Assembly: GCA_964550615.1 (NCBI GenBank)
Contig: CAZKAB010000051.1
Coordinates: 1 to 11,386 of the forward strand
Source: M55B144 sp964550615
GTDB taxonomy: Bacteria; Bipolaricaulota; Bipolaricaulia; UBA7950; UBA9294
DNA length: 11,386 nucleotides
Direction of reading: 5' to 3'
The notes below the pieces were generated by a model. That model did not search any database, was not told the DNA's origin, and worked only from the letters and a program-made list of their open reading frames with translations. Each line of letters starts with the position of its first letter. Positions within the stretch are counted from its first letter, which is position 1. Below are positions 6,287 through 11,386 of the stretch, one piece after another. Both the position numbers and the translations under genes were made by a program.

Positions 6287-7026
6287 CAAGCGCCGAGAGC
6301 GTTGAAGATGAACGCGAACGATTAGAACCCCACATCGGCACGCTAAACGAGAAGCCGCTTCACGCCGCGCTCAAAGCGTGGTACGCCGAGCCGGGCGACC
6401 GGTTCGAGGTTCCGATGGACGGATTTGTCATCGACATCGTGCGCGATCGGCTGTTGATTGAGATCCAAACCGGCTCCGTCTCCGCGCTTCGTCGCAAGCT
6501 GACCGCGCTGGTGAAGCGACATCCCACACGCCTTGTCATCCCTATTGCTGCCACACGCGCTATCGTGAAACGCGATGACGAGGGCGGCGAACAAGCGCCC
6601 CGCCGTTCGCCCAAACGCGGGCGACTGTACGATGTATTCTCCGAACTTGTCGCCCTCCCGAGCCTCCTTGGCGATTCCAACCTTCAAGTGGAGGTTCTGT
6701 TGATCGACGAGGAAGAGGTGCGGCGCAAGAGTGACACGCGCGGCTGGAGACGGCACGGCTGGGTCACCGAAGAACGGCGATTGGTCGACGTGATCGATCG
6801 CGTCTGTTTCCATCACCCGGCCGACTTCCTTGCCATCGTCCCGCCGGCGCTTGCCGAACCGTTTACCACCGCCGACCTCGCCGACGCTGTCTCCTGTTCG
6901 CGACGGCTCGCGCAACAGATGGCCTACTGCCTGCGCAAGATGGGCGTAATTGCCGTTGTCGGCAAGAAGCAAAACGCCCTCTGCTACGAGCGCAGCCTGT
7001 TTGCGGGTGCGCCTTCGGACGATTGA
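6283..7026 (+). CDS. Putative PD-(D/E)xK-like domain plus winged-helix protein
   Basis: A 247-residue cytoplasmic protein of no named family that I can give with certainty. The N-terminal part reads as helix (24-35), three strands (41-45, 47-53, 56-62), helix (65-80) and strand (83-88), the alpha-beta-beta-beta-alpha-beta order of PD-(D/E)xK nucleases. D51 (in VIDIV) and E60-x-Q62 (in LLIEIQTG) sit where the metal-binding residues would be, with Gln replacing the usual Lys, as I recall for CoiA-like members. The C-terminal part (about 193-240, TTADLADAVSCSRRLAQQMAYCLRKMG) looks like a winged helix. The middle is rich in Arg and Lys. The start at 6283 overlaps the transporter stop as ATGA; no Shine-Dalgarno site is seen, so translation probably depends on coupling. 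DNA binding or cleavage is inferred, not shown. Confidence 0.75.
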   Translation: MTSAESVEDERERLEPHIGTLNEKPLHAALKAWYAEPGDRFEVPMDGFVIDIVRDRLLIEIQTGSVSALRRKLTALVKRHPTRLVIPIAATRAIVKRDDEGGEQAPRRSPKRGRLYDVFSELVALPSLLGDSNLQVEVLLIDEEEVRRKSDTRGWRRHGWVTEERRLVDVIDRVCFHHPADFLAIVPPALAEPFTTADLADAVSCSRRLAQQMAYCLRKMGVIAVVGKKQNALCYERSLFAGAPSDD

Positions 7027-7071
7027 ATCCGCAAGCGCACAGGAGCCACTTGGTTTTGCAGCATGAAGATG

Positions 7072-7080
7072 TGCTAGTAT
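7072..7080 (+). promoter_or_regulatory. Possible extended -10 promoter element
   Basis: TGCTAGTAT fits the extended -10 pattern TGnTAnnnT, and TAGTAT recurs as the -10 box of the cyclase promoter. No convincing -35 box lies at the right distance. It could serve the charged coiled-coil gene that starts at 7206. A weak hairpin (TTGGGG 7107-7112 with CCCCAA 7124-7129) would lie in the leader. Confidence 0.35.
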
Positions 7081-7205
7081 CGTTTCGAGAGCTTCACGAC
7101 GGCTGATTGGGGCAAGCGGGCAACCCCAAATAGGGCATTCTAATTGAGATGACAGTTCGCGAATACGATCAAGTCTGCAAGAATAATCAAAAGGGAGGCC
7201 GAATC

Positions 7206-7949
7206 ATGCGGAAAGAAAAAGAGGATGAGAAGGAGAAGAAAGAGGAGAATCTGCTGAAGGAGCTATGCGGTACGGATTCAGAACTGTACACGCTTCTCAG
7301 TACTTGTCTGTATGAAACCCCACTAGTGGCCATATCCGACAAGGATCTCGCCAGCCTTACTGCGGAGGCGGAGAAGAGTGGGAAATTTAGACCGGCAATG
7401 GATAAGGCCATTTTTGAGGGTTCGCAAAATCCGGAGGAAAGGGAGAGATACATCGAAGTAGTTCGAGACCTCGCGTTGAAGAGCGTACGCGCGATGGAGC
7501 AAGAAAAAGAAACAGCGGAGAGGGAAGGCATCACCGGACGGATTGATTACCTTGTGAATAGAATCGAGAAGCGGAAATTAATGAGCGAACGGGCCGAAGA
7601 CATACTAAACGTGGCTGCCAAGTTCTACAAAGAAAAACTGGTTGAACGCGGAGAAAACGTAAGAAGAGAAGCAAGCGAGAAAGACAGAAAACAGGCTGAA
7701 AGGGACGAAAGGAGAACGGCGGAGGAGGAAAGAGCGGGGCGAGAAGCAAGAAAACGAGAGAGAAGCAAGATGGGAAGGAAAGAGAGAAAGGAAGCTGAGA
7801 AACAAGACAGGAAAGAAAATGTCGCAGCAGAGGGAAGGAAAGAAGCGAGGAGAGAAAAGAGAAGAGCAGCCGCAGAGGAAGAAAAGAAAGCACGCGAGGC
7901 GGATAAAGAACGGCGAGAAGCAAGGAGAGAGGAAAGAAGGAAGAAGTAG
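7206..7949 (+). CDS. Orphan protein with long charged (K/E/R/A) helical tail
   Basis: A 247-residue protein that I do not recognise. Residues 14-145 are a mixed helical domain with ordinary composition (LLKELCGTDSELYTLLSTCLYETPLV near its start). From about residue 150 to the end nearly every residue is K, R, E, A, D, Q or G, with alternating acidic and basic groups typical of a single alpha helix or coiled coil; from 152 on only V152, M189 and V206 are clearly hydrophobic. The N-terminal 14 residues are also charged. The start at 7206 was chosen for AAGGGAGG at 7191-7198, seven bases upstream; ATG 7149 has no good site. In the tail 21 of 26 Arg codons are AGA or AGG, whereas neighbouring genes favour CGN, suggesting internal expansion or foreign origin. 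No signal peptide is seen. The function is unknown; a scaffold or nucleic-acid-binding role would fit the charge. Confidence 0.82.
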   Translation: MRKEKEDEKEKKEENLLKELCGTDSELYTLLSTCLYETPLVAISDKDLASLTAEAEKSGKFRPAMDKAIFEGSQNPEERERYIEVVRDLALKSVRAMEQEKETAEREGITGRIDYLVNRIEKRKLMSERAEDILNVAAKFYKEKLVERGENVRREASEKDRKQAERDERRTAEEERAGREARKRERSKMGRKERKEAEKQDRKENVAAEGRKEARREKRRAAAEEEKKAREADKERREARREERRKK

Positions 7950-8012
7950 GTTCGCTTCCGAGCCCGAGGTCATTCAGTTCGAGGCGCCCAAGTTCCTTGT
8001 CGATTTAGCTGC

Positions 8013-8058
8013 CACTCGTGTGCCTGCATGAGTGCGAAGCCGGGCGCCAACACGCCGG
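8013..8058 (+). promoter_or_regulatory. Two consecutive hairpins in the leader of the exported protein gene
   Basis: CACTCGTG (8013-8020) can pair with CATGAGTG (8027-8034), with one G-T pair, around a six-base loop. Just downstream CCGGGCG (8040-8046) can pair with CGCCGG (8053-8058) with one bulge. Neither is followed by a T-run, so they are not clear terminators. They precede the AGGAGGAG site at 8080 and may be a structured 5' leader. No known riboswitch family was recognised. Confidence 0.3.
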
Positions 8059-8096
8059 ACTGCAAGAGGCTGAGCCGATAGGAGGAGATGCCCTTG

Positions 8097-8561
8097 ATGC
8101 GAAAGACTGTAGTGGCGATGTTGCTTCTCGCCTTGTGCAGCGTGTCGGTGCTGGCGGCGCGACCCGAAGTGGCAATAGGTGTTGAATTTCTTGCCGGCAG
8201 CCTTGGCGCGTACGCAGTTGCGAGCGTGGGTGCAAGGGTTCTATCTGTCGTCTTCCCCCTTGGATCAACGGGAGGGGAAAGCCTATCTCGGGCGATCCTG
8301 GGAGCGGTTGTTGGCTTCAGCGCCGGCAGCATTGCCGGATCGGGCCTCGGAGTGATTGCGACCGGATCCCTATTTGAAGTAAAAGGCGATGTCGGCATGT
8401 GCTTCCTCGGCGCGAGTGCGGGAGCCGGCGCCGTGCTCCTACTATCTGTCCTGTTCGAATCCACCGACAGTATCCTGCCTCTCTTCGCCCCGCCCATAGC
8501 CGCCGCCTGCGCTGTCGCCGGATACAACCTTGGCCGCGTTCTTCCGGTCAGTGGCGACTAA
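8097..8561 (+). CDS. Exported or membrane glycine-rich protein of unknown function
   Basis: A 154-residue protein. The N-terminus (MRK, then a hydrophobic run ending SVSVLA) looks like a signal peptide with cleavage after VLA, near residue 20. The remainder consists of hydrophobic Gly/Ala/Ser-rich stretches (about 27-50, 66-93, 97-118 and 127-149) that could be membrane hairpins with glycine packing. No catalytic motif is visible. AGGAGGAG at 8080-8087 lies too close to the ATG at 8088 but at a good distance from the ATG at 8097 (or the TTG at 8094), so 8097 is preferred; 8088 would add MPL. A possible structured leader precedes it. The VOC gene follows after 29 bases. Similar proteins may exist in uncultivated phyla, but I cannot name a family. 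Confidence 0.72.
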   Translation: MRKTVVAMLLLALCSVSVLAARPEVAIGVEFLAGSLGAYAVASVGARVLSVVFPLGSTGGESLSRAILGAVVGFSAGSIAGSGLGVIATGSLFEVKGDVGMCFLGASAGAGAVLLLSVLFESTDSILPLFAPPIAAACAVAGYNLGRVLPVSGD

Positions 8562-8578
8562 CGCATCGCAAAATTGAG

Positions 8579-8584
8579 TAGAAT
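8579..8584 (+). promoter_or_regulatory. -10 box placed for a leaderless VOC transcript
   Basis: TAGAAT ends six bases before the ATG at 8591, so a transcript starting at the usual distance would begin at or beside the start codon. No Shine-Dalgarno site is present in front of the ATG (only AGG, three bases away). The -35 region is poor. This matches the arrangement at the gntR gene, where TATACT ends eight bases before the ATG. Confidence 0.45.
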
Positions 8585-8590
8585 AGGCAC

Positions 8591-8953
8591 ATGGCTGGAG
8601 GCATTGTCTTTCTCAGAACTGCGCAATTCGAAGCGGTGAGGTCGTTTTATCTCGGCTGCGTCGGGATGACCGTTTGGCTCGAACAACCGGACATTTCAAT
8701 TCTTCAACATGGCAATCTGCTTGTCGGATTTCAACGTCAGTCGACGGCCGACACCGACGCTCTTATAACGTTCGTCTACGACACTCGTGAGGAAGTGGAT
8801 GCGATGTACGCCAAACTCAAAGACAGCGCAACGACGAGCCCCAAGGAGAATGCCAAGTACCGCATCTACAACTTCTTCGGCGTCGACCCCGAGGGTCGGA
8901 AAGTGGAGTTCCAATGCTTCCTCCACCCGGTACTGCCGATGTCCGAGGGTTAG
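8591..8953 (+). CDS. VOC (glyoxalase/bleomycin-resistance fold) family protein
   Basis: A 120-residue single-domain protein with two beta-alpha-beta-beta-beta units. The first covers residues 3-49 (IVFLRTAQFEAVRSFYLGCVGMTV, then ISILQHGNLLVGFQ) and the second 57-110, ending in YNFFGVDPEGRKVEFQCF, the usual VOC closing strand with a candidate metal-ligand Glu at E106. Family members include glyoxalases, dioxygenases and resistance proteins, usually dimeric and cytosolic. The particular substrate cannot be deduced. The start at 8591 is required because the domain begins at once; it lacks a Shine-Dalgarno site and appears leaderless. The gene is convergent with the SDR gene. Confidence 0.88.
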   Translation: MAGGIVFLRTAQFEAVRSFYLGCVGMTVWLEQPDISILQHGNLLVGFQRQSTADTDALITFVYDTREEVDAMYAKLKDSATTSPKENAKYRIYNFFGVDPEGRKVEFQCFLHPVLPMSEG

Positions 8954-9013
8954 TCGCCAACCTCGAATCGCGCCATGCTCCCACTCCCCCTGCCTGATAG
9001 AAAAGAGGTGAGG

Positions 9014-9038
9014 TCACGTTGCACTCGTGGCAGCGTGA
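9014..9038. terminator. Hairpin between convergent genes, weak terminator candidate
   Basis: TCACGTTGC (9014-9022) and GCAGCGTGA (9030-9038) form a nine-pair stem (one T-G pair) with a seven-base loop, between the VOC stop and the SDR stop. No T-run follows directly on the plus strand; on the minus strand CTCTTTTC appears about seven bases later. It may stop transcription from one or both sides, but the evidence is modest. Confidence 0.4.
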
Positions 9039-9042
9039 GAGA

Positions 9043-9810
9043 CTACTTCCCGCCATCAATCGATAGAACTTGACCGGTGACCCACCCCGCCTCGTCCGAG
9101 GCGAAGAAGAGCACGCCATGGGCGATATCCTCGGGACGCCCGAGCCGCTTGAGAGCGATCCGCTCGACGAGTTCTTGCTGGCCGTCTTCTCCATACGATT
9201 TCCACTGCTTCAGCGTGCTTGGGTTGGAAAGAATGAACCCCGGGGCGATGTTGTTCACCGTTATTCTCCACGGCCCCAGCTCGTGAGCCAGCTGTCGAGT
9301 CAGCCCGATTTGAGCAGCTTTGGCCGATGCGTAGGCCTGAATTCCCGTTAGGCTAACGCCGAGTCCAGCGCCGCTCGAGATATTGATGATGCGCCCCCAT
9401 CCTGCCTTCTTCATGCCCGGCGCAACCGCCTGCGCCATATAGAACGCGCCGGATGTGTTGACTGCGAAGATCGCGTTCCATTCGTCGGGCGTCACCTCTT
9501 CGAGCGGACGTCCGATCTGACCGAGCACCCCACCGGCATTGTTGACCAGCACATCGACGGAACCGGATTCTGCTTCGATATCCTGGATGAAAGAACGAAC
9601 GCGATCAGGATCGGTAACATCCAACACGCGCTTCGCGCACGCCCCGCCATGCTCCTTGCAAGCCTCCACTGTCTTTGTGAGATCTTCATCAAGGATATCG
9701 CACGCCCACACCGTTGCGCTCCGCGAAGCAAACGCAACGCAGATTGCGCGACCGATCCCATGCGCCGCTCCCGTTACAACCACCGTCTTCCCATTGAACT
9801 GCTCGCTCAT
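9043..9810 (-). CDS. Short-chain dehydrogenase/reductase (SDR), FabG-like
   Basis: A 255-residue classical SDR oxidoreductase. The cofactor motif TGAAHGIG is at residues 13-20. D38 at the end of the second strand favours NAD(H) over NADP(H). The NNAG motif is at 90-93. The catalytic set is N118, S146, Y160 and K164 (YASAK). The C-terminus has the usual RLGRPEDIA, FFASDEAGWVTGQ and IDGGK. It would interconvert a hydroxyl and a keto group on an unknown small substrate in the cytosol. The start at 9810 is preferred over an upstream ATG at 9855 because AAAGGAG lies just before it and the Rossmann fold starts ten residues later. It has its own promoter and is convergent with the VOC gene. Confidence 0.95.
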   Translation of the reverse strand: MSEQFNGKTVVVTGAAHGIGRAICVAFASRSATVWACDILDEDLTKTVEACKEHGGACAKRVLDVTDPDRVRSFIQDIEAESGSVDVLVNNAGGVLGQIGRPLEEVTPDEWNAIFAVNTSGAFYMAQAVAPGMKKAGWGRIINISSGAGLGVSLTGIQAYASAKAAQIGLTRQLAHELGPWRITVNNIAPGFILSNPSTLKQWKSYGEDGQQELVERIALKRLGRPEDIAHGVLFFASDEAGWVTGQVLSIDGGK

Positions 9811-9857
9811 GCAACTCCTTTCTGACCATGCCACATCTCTTGCACCACTCCGCACGC

Positions 9858-9887
9858 ATTATCTCGTTCTTGTGGAATGTTCACAAG
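9858..9887 (-). promoter_or_regulatory. Promoter of the SDR gene with overlapping inverted repeat
   Basis: Read on the minus strand, TTGTGA (9886-9881) and GATAAT (9863-9858) are 17 bases apart, which predicts a start near 9851 and a leader of about 40 bases. CTTGTG (9869-9874) and CACAAG (9882-9887) form a perfect six-base inverted repeat with a seven-base spacer that covers the -35 box, a possible operator. Confidence 0.55.
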
Positions 9888-9939
9888 CAGTCGGCATAAT
9901 CCGCACCGGCACCGCTCGCCTCGATGCCTCCCGACTGCC

Positions 9940-10039
9940 NNNNNNNNNNNNNNNNNNNNNNNNNNNNNNNNNNNNNNNNNNNNNNNNNNNNNNNNNNNNN
10001 NNNNNNNNNNNNNNNNNNNNNNNNNNNNNNNNNNNNNNN
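9940..10039. other. Assembly gap (100 N)
   Basis: Exactly 100 unknown bases, the conventional size for a gap of unknown length. The sequence just before it (CCCGACTGCC) and after it (GACTGTCGACTGC) belongs to the same low-complexity GACTG-type repeat, so a collapsed repeat array is the probable cause. No frame can be trusted across it. Confidence 0.98.
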
Positions 10040-10080
10040 GACTGTCGACTGCTTCTCGACTTCGCACCTTGAACTCCGAA
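10040..10080 (+). repeat. GACTG / TTCGAAC-type repeat, copy A (beside the gap)
   Basis: The segment starts with GACTGTCGACTG and continues with CGACTTCGCACCTTGAACTC, a diverged form of copies B (10142-10211) and C (11293-11355). It lies directly at the edge of the assembly gap. The stretch 9811-10225 holds no gene apart from the SDR leader and promoter, this repeat and copy B. Confidence 0.65.
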
Positions 10081-10141
10081 GGTTGAGCCCCGAACTGTTC
10101 CTATCCATCACTCGTCACCGATCACTCGTTACCGCTTTTTG

Positions 10142-10211
10142 GACCGTTGACTGACGACTCTCGACTCCCGACTATTGACTGCCTCTCAACTTCGCACTTC
10201 GAACCTCGAAC
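10142..10211 (+). repeat. GACTG / TTCGAAC-type repeat, copy B, left of the HEPN/MNT pair
   Basis: It begins with the 13-mer GACCGTTGACTGA, carries several GACT and CGACT words, and ends with a 25-base string (10187-10211: CAACTTCGCACTTCGAACCT, then CGAAC) that is identical to the one at 11331-11355. It stops 15 bases before the HEPN stop codon. Confidence 0.85.
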
Positions 10212-10225
10212 TATTCTCCCGAACT

Positions 10226-10633
10226 CTACAAACCGACGTACGATTCGGCCTCTGGACGAACCCACGATTCGAAAGCTGTGATCGCCTCTCTCAGCCCTGA
10301 TATGTCCGCTCGGGTGATGACCCCGGCTTGGTCATAAGTGAGCGCGTTCCGCTTACGTCTTGAGTGCTCGAACAAATCCACCTCAGATTGGAGATTCGCA
10401 GGTACAAGATCCCGAACTGCTTGAAACGTGGCTCTGTGATAAGCTACTTGCCCTACTCGCAGCCCATTCAGGCGTAGTACTGTAGTTGCCAGCTGAAGTG
10501 CAGCGTTGTACAGGAAGCCGAACTTGCCGTCGGGGTGGAGCCCTGGCGTATCTGCTTGCTGAAGGTCGCGTTCAACGATACCGAGCAGCCGCTGGATCTC
10601 GTCGCGCGACGTTGGCTGTTTCTTACTTATCAT
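10226..10633 (-). CDS. HEPN-domain protein of a HEPN/MNT pair
   Basis: A 135-residue helical protein of the HEPN superfamily, the usual partner (toxin or RNase candidate) of minimal nucleotidyltransferases. The characteristic segment is at residues 92-101, RRKRNALTYD. The invariant Arg-Asn pair (R95, N96) is present, but the position of the catalytic His in the classical RX4-6H motif is Tyr (Y100), so the protein may lack RNase activity or belong to the RN-x3-Y branch. In studied pairs the MNT protein adenylylates a Tyr near this motif. The start at 10633 overlaps the upstream nucleotidyltransferase stop by 11 bases; an upstream in-frame ATG at 10693 would overlap much more. No signal or membrane segment is seen. 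The two proteins probably form a complex. Confidence 0.82.
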   Translation of the reverse strand: MISKKQPTSRDEIQRLLGIVERDLQQADTPGLHPDGKFGFLYNAALQLATTVLRLNGLRVGQVAYHRATFQAVRDLVPANLQSEVDLFEHSRRKRNALTYDQAGVITRADISGLREAITAFESWVRPEAESYVGL

Positions 10634-11219
10634 TCGTGCGTTCCAGTGTTTCCAATCCCGTCTCCCGCCCGATGAGCATGAGCTTCGGTTCACGCATTAG
10701 AGTGGTGGCGAAGTGATCGTCCGACGCAATCCGTTTTCTCCACTCTTCTTGCGTGAATACTGTCGCGTTGACTTCTCGGCTTATGCGCTCTTCTAGAGCT
10801 GTCAGGATCTTGGTCAACTTCTTCGATGGGATCTTGCCGATCAACGCGAGATCGATGTCGCTGGTCGGTGTTTCTTCTCCCTTTGCGACAGAGCCGTAGA
10901 TGAATGCCACCTCAATGCCCGGGGTATCTGCGAGTGCAGCGCGAAGCACATCTCCCAAGCCGACCGTCTTGAGGAATATGGCCTTCAAGTCTGGCAGGAT
11001 CGGATTTTCGCTATTCAAACGGAAATACACCGAGTTGCCGCGCTGCTCGCGGTCGAGGATTCCTAAGTTGGATAAGTCGTTGACGGCCCGCTGGACTGAC
11101 CGCAAAGCCAGCCCCGTCTTTTGGGCTATCTCACGCAAGTAGTACTCGCTACCTGCGTTGAGCATAAACAGCGTGAGAATCTTCACTCGAGCTTCAGAGC
11201 CGAAAAGCTTTGTGAGCAT
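10623..11219 (-). CDS. Winged-helix / MNT-type nucleotidyltransferase
   Basis: A 198-residue two-domain protein. Residues 1-70 form a winged helix (FGSEARVKILTLFMLN, then YLREIAQKTGLALRSVQRAV). Residues 100-185 form a minimal nucleotidyltransferase with the full GSX10DXD motif: G109, S110, D121 and D123. The place of the third acid, on the following strand (VNATVF), holds N151, a change I recall in winged-helix members. In HEPN/MNT systems this type of protein is the antitoxin and may modify the HEPN partner; the winged helix suggests that it also binds the promoter, which carries repeated GTATNC words. It is the first gene of the pair and overlaps the HEPN gene by 11 bases. The start at 11219 is preceded by GGTGAT, a partial ribosome site. 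Confidence 0.9.
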   Translation of the reverse strand: MLTKLFGSEARVKILTLFMLNAGSEYYLREIAQKTGLALRSVQRAVNDLSNLGILDREQRGNSVYFRLNSENPILPDLKAIFLKTVGLGDVLRAALADTPGIEVAFIYGSVAKGEETPTSDIDLALIGKIPSKKLTKILTALEERISREVNATVFTQEEWRKRIASDDHFATTLMREPKLMLIGRETGLETLERTNDK

Positions 11220-11222
11220 CTT

Positions 11223-11268
11223 GTATCACCGTATGCAAATTGTATACGATCGTATGCCATTTGTCTAC
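11223..11268 (-). promoter_or_regulatory. HEPN/MNT promoter with helically spaced GTATNC repeats
   Basis: On the minus strand TAGACA (11267-11262) and TACAAT (11244-11239) are 17 bases apart and predict a start about 13 bases before the ATG. Plus-strand words GTATCA 11223, GTATGC 11231, GTATAC 11242, GTATGC 11252 and GTCTAC 11263 recur every 8, 11, 10 and 11 bases, and ATACGATCGTAT (11244-11255) is a perfect palindrome. This is a candidate operator for the winged-helix protein. Confidence 0.6.
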
Positions 11269-11292
11269 AGAAGGCCGCAGACCATCTCTTCT

Positions 11293-11355
11293 GACCGTTG
11301 ACTGATGACCGCCGACTGACGACTGTTTTCCAACTTCGCACTTCGAACCTCGAAC
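11293..11355 (+). repeat. GACTG / TTCGAAC-type repeat, copy C, right of the HEPN/MNT pair
   Basis: It shares GACCGTTGACTGA at its left end and an identical 25-base right end (11331-11355) with copy B, in the same orientation and about 1,145 bases away. The middle differs. The remaining 31 bases to the window end show nothing further. Confidence 0.85.
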
Positions 11356-11386
11356 CGCTTCACCGCTTGCCCCCGTTACTCCCTAA

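Noticed and set aside
7531..7973. Two minus-strand frames rich in Leu, Phe and Ser
   Set aside because: They are the complement of the polypurine coding region; the hydrophobic composition is a by-product of the purine bias, and the plus-strand gene has a strong ribosome site.
8040..8090. Riboswitch (cobalamin or TPP type) before the exported protein gene
   Set aside because: Short words resemble fragments of such elements, but the conserved cores are not present in order.
9871..9885. CRP-like site TGTGG-N5-TCACA in the SDR promoter, suggestive beside a cyclase gene
   Set aside because: The spacer is five instead of six bases, one half-site is imperfect, and no CRP gene is seen; only a generic inverted repeat is claimed.
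9539..10154. Open frames that run through the N stretch
   Set aside because: Unknown bases give false continuity, and the flanking parts are antisense to the SDR gene or lie in low-complexity repeats.
10040..10211. CRISPR array in the GACTG / TTCGAAC repeat region
   Set aside because: Copies are irregular in length and spacing, there are no unique spacers of constant size and no cas genes nearby.

Overview
This window looks like part of a metagenome-assembled bacterial scaffold. It has moderately high GC, a lipoprotein signal, good Shine-Dalgarno sites and sigma70-type promoters. A run of exactly 100 N (9940-10039) is a scaffold gap of conventional rather than measured length. No rRNA, tRNA or diagnostic marker gene is present, so the phylum cannot be fixed. 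Several weakly familiar proteins (the glycine-rich exported protein at 8097-8561 and the nuclease-fold/winged-helix protein at 6283-7026) give a tentative impression of an uncultivated lineage such as Bipolaricaulota or Chloroflexota, but this is only an impression.

Left part (1-2285): a promoter drives a 662-residue class III nucleotide cyclase fused to a TolB-like domain and TPR repeats. Centre-left (2358-5379): a compact plus-strand operon. It begins at a near-consensus promoter buried in a 28-bp near-palindrome that runs into the first start codon. It then encodes a YtrA-type GntR repressor, an ABC ATPase, an ABC-2 permease, a 53-residue membrane protein not obvious from long-ORF scanning, and a DUF4097-type lipoprotein with a ladder of TSNG turns. 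It ends at a strong intrinsic terminator. The logic resembles the antibiotic- or envelope-stress-responsive ytr and lia modules of Firmicutes: a repressor that shuts off its own leaderless transcript, a transporter, and a surface beta-solenoid protein.

Centre (5380-8953): a non-coding stretch with an inverted pair of CACGAAG-type repeats; a YdcZ/DUF606 small transporter translationally coupled to a protein with a predicted PD-(D/E)xK-like fold (ExQ variant) plus a winged helix; an orphan gene whose C-terminal 100 residues are almost entirely charged and whose DNA is about 87% purine on the plus strand; an orphan exported glycine-rich protein; and a VOC (glyoxalase-fold) protein that appears to be translated from a leaderless message.

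Right part (8954-11386): a convergent minus-strand SDR oxidoreductase with its own promoter, the assembly gap, and a minus-strand toxin-antitoxin-like pair. In that pair a winged-helix/MNT nucleotidyltransferase overlaps a HEPN protein. Direct repeats of a low-complexity GACTG / TTCGAAC type bracket the pair, and helically spaced GTATNC repeats sit in its promoter. The most interesting places for follow-up are the self-occluding leaderless GntR-ABC-DUF4097 operon, the nuclease-fold/winged-helix protein, the polypurine coiled-coil gene and the repeat-bracketed HEPN/MNT cassette.
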